This document shows positions 54,302-62,589 of a stretch of 64,000 bases of DNA, piece by piece. The stretch covers positions 33,990 through 97,989 of the forward strand of contig CAZWHQ010000009.1 of assembly GCA_964633715.1 (NCBI GenBank). Direction: 5' to 3'. The position numbers and the translations under genes are program-made. Each line of letters starts with the position of its first letter. The stretch's first letter is position 1. Source of the DNA: JAUWVG01 sp964633715 (lineage in GTDB: Bacteria > Acidobacteriota > Aminicenantia > Aminicenantales > Aminicenantaceae). The notes under the pieces were generated by a model. That model saw only the letters and a program-made list of their open reading frames with translations. It was not told where the DNA came from and ran no database searches.

Positions 54302-54743
54302 GAAGAAAAGAAAGATTCTCGCGATTGTTCCTCAATCCAAAGAGGGGAAATTTAAAATCCCCAAAGAAAAACCTAAATATCACAATGAAAAGCCTAGGTT
54401 TGCATTCAATTACTATGTTGACCAAGACAAAAACTGGTCATTTAGATATATATCAGATTGTAAACAGTTCCATGCTTTTTTTAGAAACTTGAAACGCATG
54501 TCTTCGCTAACCTGGGGAAAGATTAAGGATGCCCATCAATTTTATGCTCATGAAATAAATTGGAATAAAAGCACATTGCCTAGCATTGTTAAAAAACTCG
54601 AAAAAAATCCAGAGATACAAGATTTGTCATTATTTCAATCTAAAGCATTTGATGAGTATAGAATTGTTGGGCTATTTAATTATGAGATAATCCAAATTTT
54701 AAAGGCGTGCAAAGAGATGGAATACCAGTTGCTGATTTCTTAG
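54285..54743 (+). CDS. Unknown protein, possible Panacea-partner toxin (possibly frameshifted)
   Basis: 152 residues from a TTG start: a basic N-terminus, FNYYVDQDKNWSFRYISDC, and a helical rest. Toxins paired with Panacea proteins are variable, so the call rests only on coupling to the gene before. After the stop at 54741, the +1 frame continues smoothly from about 54709 to a TGA at 54817 (DGIPVADFLGVPEEESKVFE..), suggesting a longer original protein. Function unknown. Confidence 0.55.
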   Translation: MAKKTRKKRKILAIVPQSKEGKFKIPKEKPKYHNEKPRFAFNYYVDQDKNWSFRYISDCKQFHAFFRNLKRMSSLTWGKIKDAHQFYAHEINWNKSTLPSIVKKLEKNPEIQDLSLFQSKAFDEYRIVGLFNYEIIQILKACKEMEYQLLIS

Positions 54744-54838
54744 GGGTTCCAGAAGAAGAATCTAAGGTGTTCGAAATAAATAAACAACAAATTGTCATCG
54801 AGATAATGCCACATTGAGTGTCAGTGGTCCTTAGTTGG

Positions 54839-55588
54839 CTAGAGTTCTGAGGCGATAAGTGCGGCCCCGAGGGCAACAACCATCTGAGGTTCTTCCGGGC
54901 GCTTAATCGTCCTTCTCAACTTGTCCTCCAACAGCGCATGAAGGCAGTCATTTTTTGCGCCCCCTCCAACGAATAAAATCTCCTCTTCCAGAGGGATTTT
55001 GGCCATCATGGTATGCAGGCGTGTGGCAATAGAGACATGTAAACCCAGTGCGATTTCATCTTTAGGTTTTCCGGATGTGATGAGAGAGATCACTTCGGAT
55101 TCGGCAAACACCGTGCACATGCTGTTGATTGAAACGTAATCCGATGCCTTCTGAGCAGTTTGAAAAAATTTTTCTATGTCCATGCCGAATGTCTGGGCCA
55201 TTAATTCCAGAAATTTGCCTGTTCCTGCGGCACATCGGTCGTTCATCTCAAAATCGATGACTGTTCCTTTGTTGTCTAAAAAAATAAGCTTTGAATCCTG
55301 CCCCCCCACGTCGAGAACGGTCCGGCATGTTGGAAAAAGAAAATGAGTGCCTTTGGCACACGCTTTGATTTCCGTCACACGATGGGCCCCAAAATTGGTG
55401 CTAACGAGGTGCCTGCCGTATCCAGTGGCTACGATTCGGGAATTTTTAAAAGACTTGAGCGATTCTTTGACACGGGGAAGAGGATCGTGGCCTGTTTCAA
55501 AAATTTCTGAATGATGGATCTTTCCGTCAACAATCTGAATGATTTCTGTCGTTCGCGAACCTAGATCGACACCGACAAAACTGCTCAT
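54839..55588 (-). CDS. BadF/HgdC-type ATPase, activator of a double-cubane or dehydratase partner
   Basis: 249 residues of the ASKHA fold (FVGVDLGSRTTEIIQI, VLDVGGQDSKLI, NDRCAAGTGKFLELMA, FVGGGAKND). The Cys in DRCAAGTG and in SMCTVFAESEV place the bridging [4Fe-4S] site of archerase-type activators. It overlaps the partner gene by 4 bp. Such ATPases push electrons to very low potential. Confidence 0.9.
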   Translation of the reverse strand: MSSFVGVDLGSRTTEIIQIVDGKIHHSEIFETGHDPLPRVKESLKSFKNSRIVATGYGRHLVSTNFGAHRVTEIKACAKGTHFLFPTCRTVLDVGGQDSKLIFLDNKGTVIDFEMNDRCAAGTGKFLELMAQTFGMDIEKFFQTAQKASDYVSINSMCTVFAESEVISLITSGKPKDEIALGLHVSIATRLHTMMAKIPLEEEILFVGGGAKNDCLHALLEDKLRRTIKRPEEPQMVVALGAALIASEL

Positions 55589-56853
55589 GGCGAATCCGAC
55601 AAAATCTCGGCAAAGGCCTCTATCCGTGTGCGAATCTGTCCGATGTCTTCTTGGGAATAATCTGTCACGATTTTTATGGATGGAATCCCAATTTTCTTTA
55701 GGGATTTCTCTACAATTTTTGCTTCGACGTTATACGTATGACAATACTGAAGAATACTCTGGACGACTCCTTTAACATTGTAATCTTTAACAAGCTGCTG
55801 GAGGTTGTCTATACGTTCTGTATTTGGAGAAAAACAGGCGCAGTCAATCCCGAAATACCTGTCGGCCACAGCCTCAATTTGTTTATCCAGGTCATGGAGA
55901 TCTTCATTGACGAGGTCACGGAAGTACCTGAGACCTGTACAGGACTCATCGGCTACAATTTGCAGCCCCGAGCTTTCAACGATATGATGAACCTTTGCAT
56001 ATCCCATAGGGGATGGAGAGCCCGCAAGCAGTACGCGTTGACCTTTTTCACTGTACGCTGAAATACCGTTGTCTGTCCGCTCCTGGAGTTCTTCAATGAG
56101 TGCCTGAGTGTCTTTAATAAAGGCATGAATGTCCTGATTCATGGAAACCTGAACAACCAATAGGGCATCAAGGCCTGAAATAGGGGGGGCGTCCAGTTTT
56201 CTGAATTCATCTATTTTCTTGAGGGCAGATCTTTTCAAATTGACGAGTTTAATAGCCTCCTTCAGCGCATCCGCTGTCACGGTCACTCCTGAAAGTTCTT
56301 CTACCAAATCCTTGAATTTATAAACTTCTTCAAGCCAGAGATGGCGGTCGGCTTCATTTCTTCTTTGAGGAACTTCCATGACCTTCATCCCCAGGAGATC
56401 CCAGGTTTTTTTCTTTGCGTCACAGGTCGTTTCCCCAACAGAAAAATCTTCGAGGGGGGCATATGGGCAAGTTTTGCTTAGGGCCATCCCAAATGTCGAG
56501 CGGATTAAAGGGCAGATATCACGGGGGAAAAGTTTGTCGGCATACGATACGGCCCAACCCGATCCCCCGCACAAAGGGAGAGGAAGAACTTTGGCAGCCA
56601 GTGCTATTTCATCCGGAACAAAAATACAGAAAGTTCCAATCACTTTCCCACCATTTTTGCGGAAATCGAGGATTTCTGCCACTCGCCCGGAATGACTGGA
56701 GTGAAATGAATGGTCAAAAGATTCCATGGTTTTTGGGCGGTTCTGTTGAGAAAGATGAGCTTTTTTATGGAGGTTGGACATATCCCGGATCAGCTGGTCA
56801 TGTAATTCGAGGTCCATCCCGAGCTCTGTCCACATTTTTCTAAAATTGTCCAT
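55585..56853 (-). CDS. Double-cubane cluster protein / 2-hydroxyacyl-CoA dehydratase D-like subunit
   Basis: 422 residues of the HgdB/BcrC family. Cysteines suited to cluster binding lie in GTFCIFVPDEIALAA, LPLCGGSGWAVSYA, ICPLIRSTFG, KTCPYAPLEDF and CDAKKKTWDL, and later DESCTGLRYF and QYCHTYNVEA. A single such protein with its ATPase, without a second dehydratase subunit, fits the double-cubane [8Fe-9S] protein system rather than a classic dehydratase. Its natural substrate is unknown for the family. Confidence 0.82.
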   Translation of the reverse strand: MDNFRKMWTELGMDLELHDQLIRDMSNLHKKAHLSQQNRPKTMESFDHSFHSSHSGRVAEILDFRKNGGKVIGTFCIFVPDEIALAAKVLPLPLCGGSGWAVSYADKLFPRDICPLIRSTFGMALSKTCPYAPLEDFSVGETTCDAKKKTWDLLGMKVMEVPQRRNEADRHLWLEEVYKFKDLVEELSGVTVTADALKEAIKLVNLKRSALKKIDEFRKLDAPPISGLDALLVVQVSMNQDIHAFIKDTQALIEELQERTDNGISAYSEKGQRVLLAGSPSPMGYAKVHHIVESSGLQIVADESCTGLRYFRDLVNEDLHDLDKQIEAVADRYFGIDCACFSPNTERIDNLQQLVKDYNVKGVVQSILQYCHTYNVEAKIVEKSLKKIGIPSIKIVTDYSQEDIGQIRTRIEAFAEILSDSP

Positions 56854-57000
56854 TCATCTGCTCCTTAAAGTCTCTGTTTGACTAACTTCTTACAATTGAG
56901 AATTTATACTAGAGGTTAAAGGTGATGTCAATGATACAAAACTGTTGGGGCTCCTCGACTTCTTGATAAAATTATATACAATGGAACTCAAAGGAGTTTT

Positions 57001-57498
57001 ATGAAAAGCCTTCATGTCGTTCTCCATCAGCCGGAAATTCCTCAAAATACCGGCAGTATCGCAAGAACTTGTGCAGCCGTAGGTGCAAAGCTTCATCTGA
57101 TTAAACCGCTCGGATTCTCTACGGACAACCGGTATTTAAAACGGGCCGGGCTCGATTACTGGCATCTTGTCGATGTGTTCTACTATGACAGTCTTTCCGA
57201 ATTATTCAAACTCCATCCAAAAGGAAATTTTGTTTTTATGTCAAAATTTGCATCACAAGCTTACGATAAAATTCATTTTAACGGCGATATATTCCTCATT
57301 TTTGGGAGCGAGTCAAAAGGTCTGCCGCGGCAATTGCTGGCTCAAAACAAAGACAGGTGTTTCAGGATTCCCATGGTTCGAGAAGCACGGTCACTCAATC
57401 TTTCTAATGCCGTTGCCGTTGTCGTCTACGCAGGGCTCCAACAACATGGATTTTCAGGATTGGAAGTTTCCGGAGAAAAGATCGGATCGAAAAATTAG
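57001..57498 (+). CDS. trmL: tRNA (cytidine/uridine-34 2'-O)-methyltransferase
   Basis: 165-residue SPOUT methyltransferase. HVVLHQPEIPQNTGSIARTC, FLIFGSESKGLP and the knot segment FRIPMVREARSLNLSNAVAVVVYAGLQQ (in part) are the TrmL signature. It modifies the wobble base of tRNA-Leu isoacceptors, which is pleasing given the tRNA-Leu fragments in this window, though no link is implied. Its stop overlaps the stop of the convergent next gene. Confidence 0.92.
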   Translation: MKSLHVVLHQPEIPQNTGSIARTCAAVGAKLHLIKPLGFSTDNRYLKRAGLDYWHLVDVFYYDSLSELFKLHPKGNFVFMSKFASQAYDKIHFNGDIFLIFGSESKGLPRQLLAQNKDRCFRIPMVREARSLNLSNAVAVVVYAGLQQHGFSGLEVSGEKIGSKN

Positions 57499-58304
57499 AG
57501 TTTGGACACGGCTTCTTTTATGGCATTTTCCAGTGCGGCCCCTCTAAGGTTTTTTGCGATGATCTTTCCGTTTGCGTCTAAAAGAAATGTTGAAGGGATA
57601 GAATCGATGGAATACCTGCGGGCCAGCTCGTTATTTCCCCCGTTCCCGTCATAGAACTGTCGCCAGGTCATATCGTTATCTTCTATGAATCTCAAGAATC
57701 TTTTTTCGTTTTGGTCGAGGCTGATACCGATAATCTCAAATCCCATGTCATGATATTTTTTATATGTCTCTACAATATTTGGCATCTCCTCAACACAAGG
57801 AGGACACCAGGTTGCCCAAAAATCGATGAGGACCACTTTGTTTTTAAACTGATCAAGGGAGAGGGATTTGCCGGTTATGTCATTCACCGAAAAATCTGGA
57901 AATTCGGCGCCGGCTTTGAGTTTTAATGAGACAAGAAGAGCGTCAGCTTCAGCAACAAAATCGGAGGAGGGGAAGTCGTTTTTCAATTGAAGAAAAGCCT
58001 TGTAAGCTGTTTCTTCATCTCTTAATACTTCCAGGAAGAGCTTGCCCTTCCAGAGCAATATTTCAGCGGCATCTTCTGAATTCAGGTTTTTGTATTTGGA
58101 ATAAAGCTTATCGAATTCTAATATTTCTTCAGCCAAATCTTGTTTGGTTAGCTTCCCGTCACTTATCTTATCGTTGATTTTTTCAATGAGGGTGGAAAGA
58201 TCTTCCCTAACGAGATTATTGAGGTCCTGCATGGCAAAAACCGAACCAAAAAAAAGAAAAAAAACAAAAAATAAAGGGATAATTCGAAACACTTTTTTAG
58301 ACAT
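57495..58304 (-). CDS. TlpA-like thioredoxin-fold lipoprotein or exported reductase
   Basis: 269 residues with an N-terminal signal peptide, about 110 helical residues, and a TlpA/ResA-type thioredoxin domain (VVLIDFWATWCPPCVEEMP, active site WCPPC, and cis-Pro in DSIPSTFLLD). It should act in the periplasm as a thiol reductase, for example on apocytochromes. The window's c-type cytochromes would need such a function. Confidence 0.88.
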   Translation of the reverse strand: MSKKVFRIIPLFFVFFLFFGSVFAMQDLNNLVREDLSTLIEKINDKISDGKLTKQDLAEEILEFDKLYSKYKNLNSEDAAEILLWKGKLFLEVLRDEETAYKAFLQLKNDFPSSDFVAEADALLVSLKLKAGAEFPDFSVNDITGKSLSLDQFKNKVVLIDFWATWCPPCVEEMPNIVETYKKYHDMGFEIIGISLDQNEKRFLRFIEDNDMTWRQFYDGNGGNNELARRYSIDSIPSTFLLDANGKIIAKNLRGAALENAIKEAVSKL

Positions 58305-58359
58305 TTATATACTCCTAATCCTATAAGATTACTGTAGTCCTAATAATAGCAGAATATGC

Positions 58360-59250
58360 TTATTTGAGCAACTGTTTCGTTCTAGTTTGGGCTTCAGTTA
58401 AGGTGAGAGGAAAATCCGGGCCGCAGTGTTCGATTTTAATAGAAGATACACAACTGGCAAAACATCCCGCTTCAAAAAGGTCTTCTCCATGACTCAAAGA
58501 ATAAATGAAACCTGCGGCATATGTGTCTCCGGCTCCTGTTGAATCGAGGACATCTGTCTTATATGGGGGGATAATAAAGAATTCTGAACCGTCATAGATT
58601 ATTGATCCCATTTCAGCCAGTGTGATGATTACGATTTCCGGTCCCCATGATTTGATAATCTTTGCCGGGCTTTTGTAGTCCTTCCTGGGATCGATTCCAG
58701 TCATCACCTTGCACTCCATTTCGTTAGGTTTAAAGACATACGAAAGCGAGGCGATTTCCTCAATGTCCTTTGTTTTTTTATGGACAATATTTCCCTCTGA
58801 TAAAAACCGGATTAAACCCTGTGGATCGACAAAAAACTTGGCTTGAGTTGTGTCCTTGATGTGTTTGATATATTCGAGATCAATTTCCAAAAGGATGGGT
58901 CCAAAAAGAATCCAGTCTGAAGAGGAGAGTTCTTGGGGAAAAGAGTTGATTTTTCCTGCATCGCCCAGGAGATCAAGGGTACGGCTGCCCTTCGTATCGG
59001 TGTAAATGAGTTTAAAACCTCCCGACTGTTCCGATTCTTCCACAAAATAGCGGATGTTATAAAACTGCATTTGACTTTTGAACTGTTCAGCAAAATCTGC
59101 CCCGATACGCCCCACAAGAGTTGCGTCCATTCCTAGCTTGGAAAGTGCAAGACAGGCATTTGTCGAACATCCAGACAGCACTCTTCCATTTGATTTGATA
59201 CGAAGCGTTGTGATCGAATCGAAGACGGGATTGCCGATGCACGTGATCAT
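58360..59250 (-). CDS. PfkB-family carbohydrate kinase
   Basis: 296 residues of the ribokinase fold with the N-terminal GGxG-like segment (SGCSTNACLALSKLGM), the PfkB catalytic motif DSTGAGDTYAAGF with the base Asp, and VFKPNEMECKVMTG. The sugar is not determinable. It overlaps the CDP-alcohol phosphotransferase by 1 bp, so the pair may make a polar headgroup together, perhaps an inositol- or sugar-type one. Confidence 0.87.
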   Translation of the reverse strand: MITCIGNPVFDSITTLRIKSNGRVLSGCSTNACLALSKLGMDATLVGRIGADFAEQFKSQMQFYNIRYFVEESEQSGGFKLIYTDTKGSRTLDLLGDAGKINSFPQELSSSDWILFGPILLEIDLEYIKHIKDTTQAKFFVDPQGLIRFLSEGNIVHKKTKDIEEIASLSYVFKPNEMECKVMTGIDPRKDYKSPAKIIKSWGPEIVIITLAEMGSIIYDGSEFFIIPPYKTDVLDSTGAGDTYAAGFIYSLSHGEDLFEAGCFASCVSSIKIEHCGPDFPLTLTEAQTRTKQLLK

Positions 59251-59870
59251 CAGGTGTTTTTTCGCCGTTTGAGTACTTTTTGAGCGAACAGAAGGCGTTG
59301 AAAACTGGTCATAAAAGAAAGAGCGCCAACCAAAATCAAAGCATACGTGAGAATTTTATTTCCCGGGAAGGCATATTCGAATACAGAGCCAAGAATGATG
59401 ACAAACAATTTTTGCAGCCTTCCAAAAAAGCCAACGGCCATATTTTCGATTTTACCTATTGCTTCGGCAGCTTCACGTGTGTAACTGGCTATTGTCATTC
59501 CGAAGAGGGCCACAAGACACCAGACTGGATGCACAATTCCAGAGAGGGCGATGCCGATAAGAATGAGAGCTTCTCCGTAGCGGTCAAAGACATGGTCGAG
59601 GATTCCTCCAAAACTGGAGCCTAGATTTCCTGCACGGGCTGTGGCACCGTCGAGCATGTCTGTAAATATGGTCATCACGGTCATGAGGACACCGAGAAGA
59701 ATATGGCCCCTCCAGAAAAAAAGTCCTGCACCTGCAGCGCAGAGAAATGAAAAGATTGTAAGAACATTCGGAGTGAGCCCCAATGTCAGACAGATCTTTC
59801 CAAAAGGGGAAGAAAAAGTTTCATAGAGATCCCTCCATCTCTGCTGTGCTTGTACCACTCGATCTTCCAT
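59250..59870 (-). CDS. CDP-alcohol phosphatidyltransferase
   Basis: About 206 residues, several membrane helices, with the family motif DGATARAGNLGSSFGGILDHVFDR (D-G-x2-A-R-x8-G-x3-D-x3-D, shown here by its key residues). It swaps CMP for an alcohol headgroup on CDP-diacylglycerol; the acceptor is unknown. The frame is open upstream to 59921, but MEDRVVQAQQRWRD at 59870 looks like the true N-terminus. Confidence 0.85.
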   Translation of the reverse strand: MEDRVVQAQQRWRDLYETFSSPFGKICLTLGLTPNVLTIFSFLCAAGAGLFFWRGHILLGVLMTVMTIFTDMLDGATARAGNLGSSFGGILDHVFDRYGEALILIGIALSGIVHPVWCLVALFGMTIASYTREAAEAIGKIENMAVGFFGRLQKLFVIILGSVFEYAFPGNKILTYALILVGALSFMTSFQRLLFAQKVLKRRKNT

Positions 59871-60085
59871 TGTTTTTGAGTAATAAATTTTATATGAAAT
59901 TAAGCCGCATGGCCAGCCCAATTCCTAAATAATTTCCAAAGGTTTAACCTAAAAAACTTGCTGCAAGACCTACCACAACAATCGTTTGTGCGTTACCCTC
60001 GGGGATTCTGGCAAAATCTGAGGGGCTTCAAGCTCCTTGAGACAAGCTCAAAAAATGTTTATACCATAATTATTTATTCAGAACG

Positions 60086-60114
60086 TTGACATAACCAACA
60101 ATATGTCGTATTTT
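60086..60114 (+). promoter_or_regulatory. Promoter upstream of a candidate structured RNA
   Basis: TTGACA (60086-60091), 17-bp spacer, TATTTT (60109-60114). The only downstream sequence on this strand for hundreds of bases is the hairpin region 60217-60330. Confidence 0.5.
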
Positions 60115-60119
60115 ATCAG

Positions 60120-60330
60120 AGAAAGGTCACAAGATGTTGTGGGATATTCTAAACAGCAGAAAAAAGGTTATTTTAGCTTAAAGGAAAGATTTTATTTAAT
60201 GGAGATGAGAAAAAGTAGAGGGCCTGGAGAGGAATCCTCCTATTTCCTTCCCACATTGGAGCAATAACAGCCTCTCAGTACAGGCCCTCTTCTTCTTCTC
60301 ATTAGGTTGTTCACCGTACTGAGATTTTTT
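60120..60330 (+). ncRNA. Candidate structured non-coding RNA with terminator-like end
   Basis: AGAGGGCCTG (60217-60226) pairs exactly with CAGGCCCTCT (60281-60290), and GAGAGG (60227-60232) with CCTCTC (60271-60276), giving 16 base pairs with one AGTA bulge and a smaller CTCC/GGAG helix inside. A competing 9-bp helix (273-281 with 316-324 in 60xxx numbering) is followed by six T. The promoter lies at 60086. No family was recognised. The rest of 59871-60469 shows no convincing gene; a 72-codon ORF at 60374 is doubtful. Confidence 0.4.
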
Positions 60331-60469
60331 CACGTCTCTCTTTTATGGTCAATCACCGAAAGGGGGGGAATCCATGATGAATTCTCTTCATCGTAAAAGG
60401 TGGTATTTTTATAAAAAGCTCACCCCTCAACTATGGAGAAATGAGGAAAAATCTAAACTAGGTATTTCG

Positions 60470-61564
60470 CTATTTCCTTTTAAGGATTTTCCAGAGTCCG
60501 AGAGTCATCACAGGAACGATATACACAATAAGAAAACCCCAGCTCACGGTCCCGTACCCCTTTTTAATCAATGGAATCAATCCGAACGTTGAAATCCCCA
60601 ATGCGATCAAGAGCAGAACCAGTGATATGACCGGTCTCTGCCACTGAGCAAGTTTCTTGCCTCTGGAAGACAGTGAAGATTGGATCCGTTCGTTGACGGC
60701 ATGGATAAAACCCGTCCCTGTTTCGATAAGAGTCCCGAACAGAACAACTTGGAAGAAAATAATCAACACAGATATCCCGGTCTTTTGGAGGACAAAGATG
60801 GCCGGTATCTCTTCAGAGAGAATGACAGGATAAAAACCGGAGACAGCGATATAAAAAAGAAGTCCTGGCATAATCCCTGTTAGACCTCCCAGAAGGCCGG
60901 CCGTGACCGCTTCCTTCCGGGTCTTGATATGCTTGAGACAAAAGAGTACGGCGGGAATTATCCCCAGGTTGTATAGGGCATATTTGAATCCTCCCAGTGC
61001 CCACTTCGGCTGCACCATGCCACTTTGAAAACTCTTTTGTATGGCCGGTCCGAATTTTATAAGTGCAACCACAAGAAAGAGTCCATAGACAAGATAGAGC
61101 AGTATAGACCAGCTGGAAAGAAAGTTTTCAATAAGGGAGCTTCCCTTGAAGGTCAAAAATCCAACCGCGGCCAACATGATAAGGACTCCGACAATATAGG
61201 GGAGCCCAAAATTATCTCTGAGAAGAACTCCGGCCGCTGAACCAATAACCGCCAGAACGATAAACAGAAGGATGAAGTACAAGATTTCGAACACAAACCA
61301 GACGGGACCGAGCAGTTTTTTAAAAAATGTCCGGTAGTCATACGCATTGAATCTTCTGGCAAATTCGAATGTCACGGCCAAACAGATCGACCACATGACT
61401 GTTGTGACCAACAGCATTCCCAGAATCCCGCCGACCGGGCCGTAGTTGAGGAAGTATTCAACAAGTTCCCGTCCCGTTCCGTATCCCCCGGCGATGACAA
61501 CAGATTGAAAGATAAAGCCGGGAAGGAGATATTTTTTAAAAAATGATGACTTGAGAAAACTCAT
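60470..61564 (-). CDS. YkvI-like membrane transporter (LeuT-fold family)
   Basis: 364 residues with about ten hydrophobic helices. The N-terminus (LPGFIFQSVVIAGGYGTGRELVEYF in part) and later FGTLIETGTGFIHAVNERI fit the uncharacterised YkvI family, distantly related to amino-acid/cation symporters. The substrate is unknown. It stands alone, divergent from the CDF gene. Confidence 0.75.
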   Translation of the reverse strand: MSFLKSSFFKKYLLPGFIFQSVVIAGGYGTGRELVEYFLNYGPVGGILGMLLVTTVMWSICLAVTFEFARRFNAYDYRTFFKKLLGPVWFVFEILYFILLFIVLAVIGSAAGVLLRDNFGLPYIVGVLIMLAAVGFLTFKGSSLIENFLSSWSILLYLVYGLFLVVALIKFGPAIQKSFQSGMVQPKWALGGFKYALYNLGIIPAVLFCLKHIKTRKEAVTAGLLGGLTGIMPGLLFYIAVSGFYPVILSEEIPAIFVLQKTGISVLIIFFQVVLFGTLIETGTGFIHAVNERIQSSLSSRGKKLAQWQRPVISLVLLLIALGISTFGLIPLIKKGYGTVSWGFLIVYIVPVMTLGLWKILKRK

Positions 61565-61674
61565 GACAATTTTTGTTCATCTTATCAGAACATCTGTGAA
61601 TGTCAAAGATTCGGGAAAATAGTGCACAGCCTTATCAATTCATCTATAATGTGTTTTTAAGGGAACCCAAGGAA

Positions 61675-62589
61675 ATGAAGACCAGGATTTATCGAGCTCA
61701 GAACGACAGAGAAAAGAAAATAAGGACAATCACCTTATGGGGAAGCCTGCTCAATGCTGTGTTGCTGGCACTGAAAATAATATTCGGCCTTCTGATCAAG
61801 TCTTCAGCCCTTGTTGCCGATGGATTCCACTCTCTTTCCGACCTCGTTACGGATTTTTTTGTTCTTATTGGTACAAAACTGTCCAGCAGACCGGCCGACA
61901 AAACTCATCCCTATGGACATAAAAAATTTGAAACAATTGCGTCCCAACTCATGGCACTTATCCTTATCGCTATTGGTGTTGGTTTCATTCTGTCTTCCGG
62001 GACAGCCATCCTCCGTCATGAGATAAATTTCCCTGGTTTTGTCGTTTTGATTGTAGCGGCTGTTTCTGTTATCAGCAAAGAAGTATTGTTTTATAAGACT
62101 CGGGAAGTCTCGCGTGAAACGGAAAGTGCCGCTCTTTACGCCAATGCCTGGCATCACAGATCGGATTCCCTCTCATCGGTAGCGGTTCTCCTCGGTGGAG
62201 TCGCCGGTCTCTTTGGATGGGGGCATGGAGACCAGCTGGCAACAATAGTCGTTGGATTTATGATATCTGGAGTCGGAGCAAAAATATTCTATGAAAGTGT
62301 TATTGAGCTGGCTGACACAGCTGCTGATAAAGAATCCATTCAGACTATTTCAAAAATTCTCTCGGAACAAATCGATATTGAGACATGGCATGCCCTGCGA
62401 ACCCGGAAGTTGGGCGGAGAATTATTCCTCGATGTTCATATATGTGTGGATCCGGGGCTTACTGTGCAGGAAGGACATGATATTTCAAACAGACTGGAAT
62501 CTCAGATTAGAGAGAAACTGTCAAAACCTGTTAATATTCTGGTTCATATCGAACCGATACCTACTGATACCGAAGATATTTCTGTCTGA
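61675..62589 (+). CDS. Cation diffusion facilitator transporter
   Basis: About 304 residues. Six helices, with the metal-site motifs HSLSDLVTDF (helix 2) and HHRSDSLSSVAVLLGG (helix 5), then a cytoplasmic domain with WHALRTRKLGGELFLDVHI. HSLSD and HHRSD fit Zn2+/Fe2+/Mn2+-type efflux. AAGG just before 61675 favours that ATG over 61600. Its end overlaps the convergent DUF1343 gene by 29 bp. Confidence 0.9.
   Translation: MKTRIYRAQNDREKKIRTITLWGSLLNAVLLALKIIFGLLIKSSALVADGFHSLSDLVTDFFVLIGTKLSSRPADKTHPYGHKKFETIASQLMALILIAIGVGFILSSGTAILRHEINFPGFVVLIVAAVSVISKEVLFYKTREVSRETESAALYANAWHHRSDSLSSVAVLLGGVAGLFGWGHGDQLATIVVGFMISGVGAKIFYESVIELADTAADKESIQTISKILSEQIDIETWHALRTRKLGGELFLDVHICVDPGLTVQEGHDISNRLESQIREKLSKPVNILVHIEPIPTDTEDISV

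Noticed and set aside
60374..60592. 72-codon ORF with a G-rich upstream run
   Set aside because: More than half of it lies antisense to the YkvI-like gene, composition is not protein-like, and no family is recognised.
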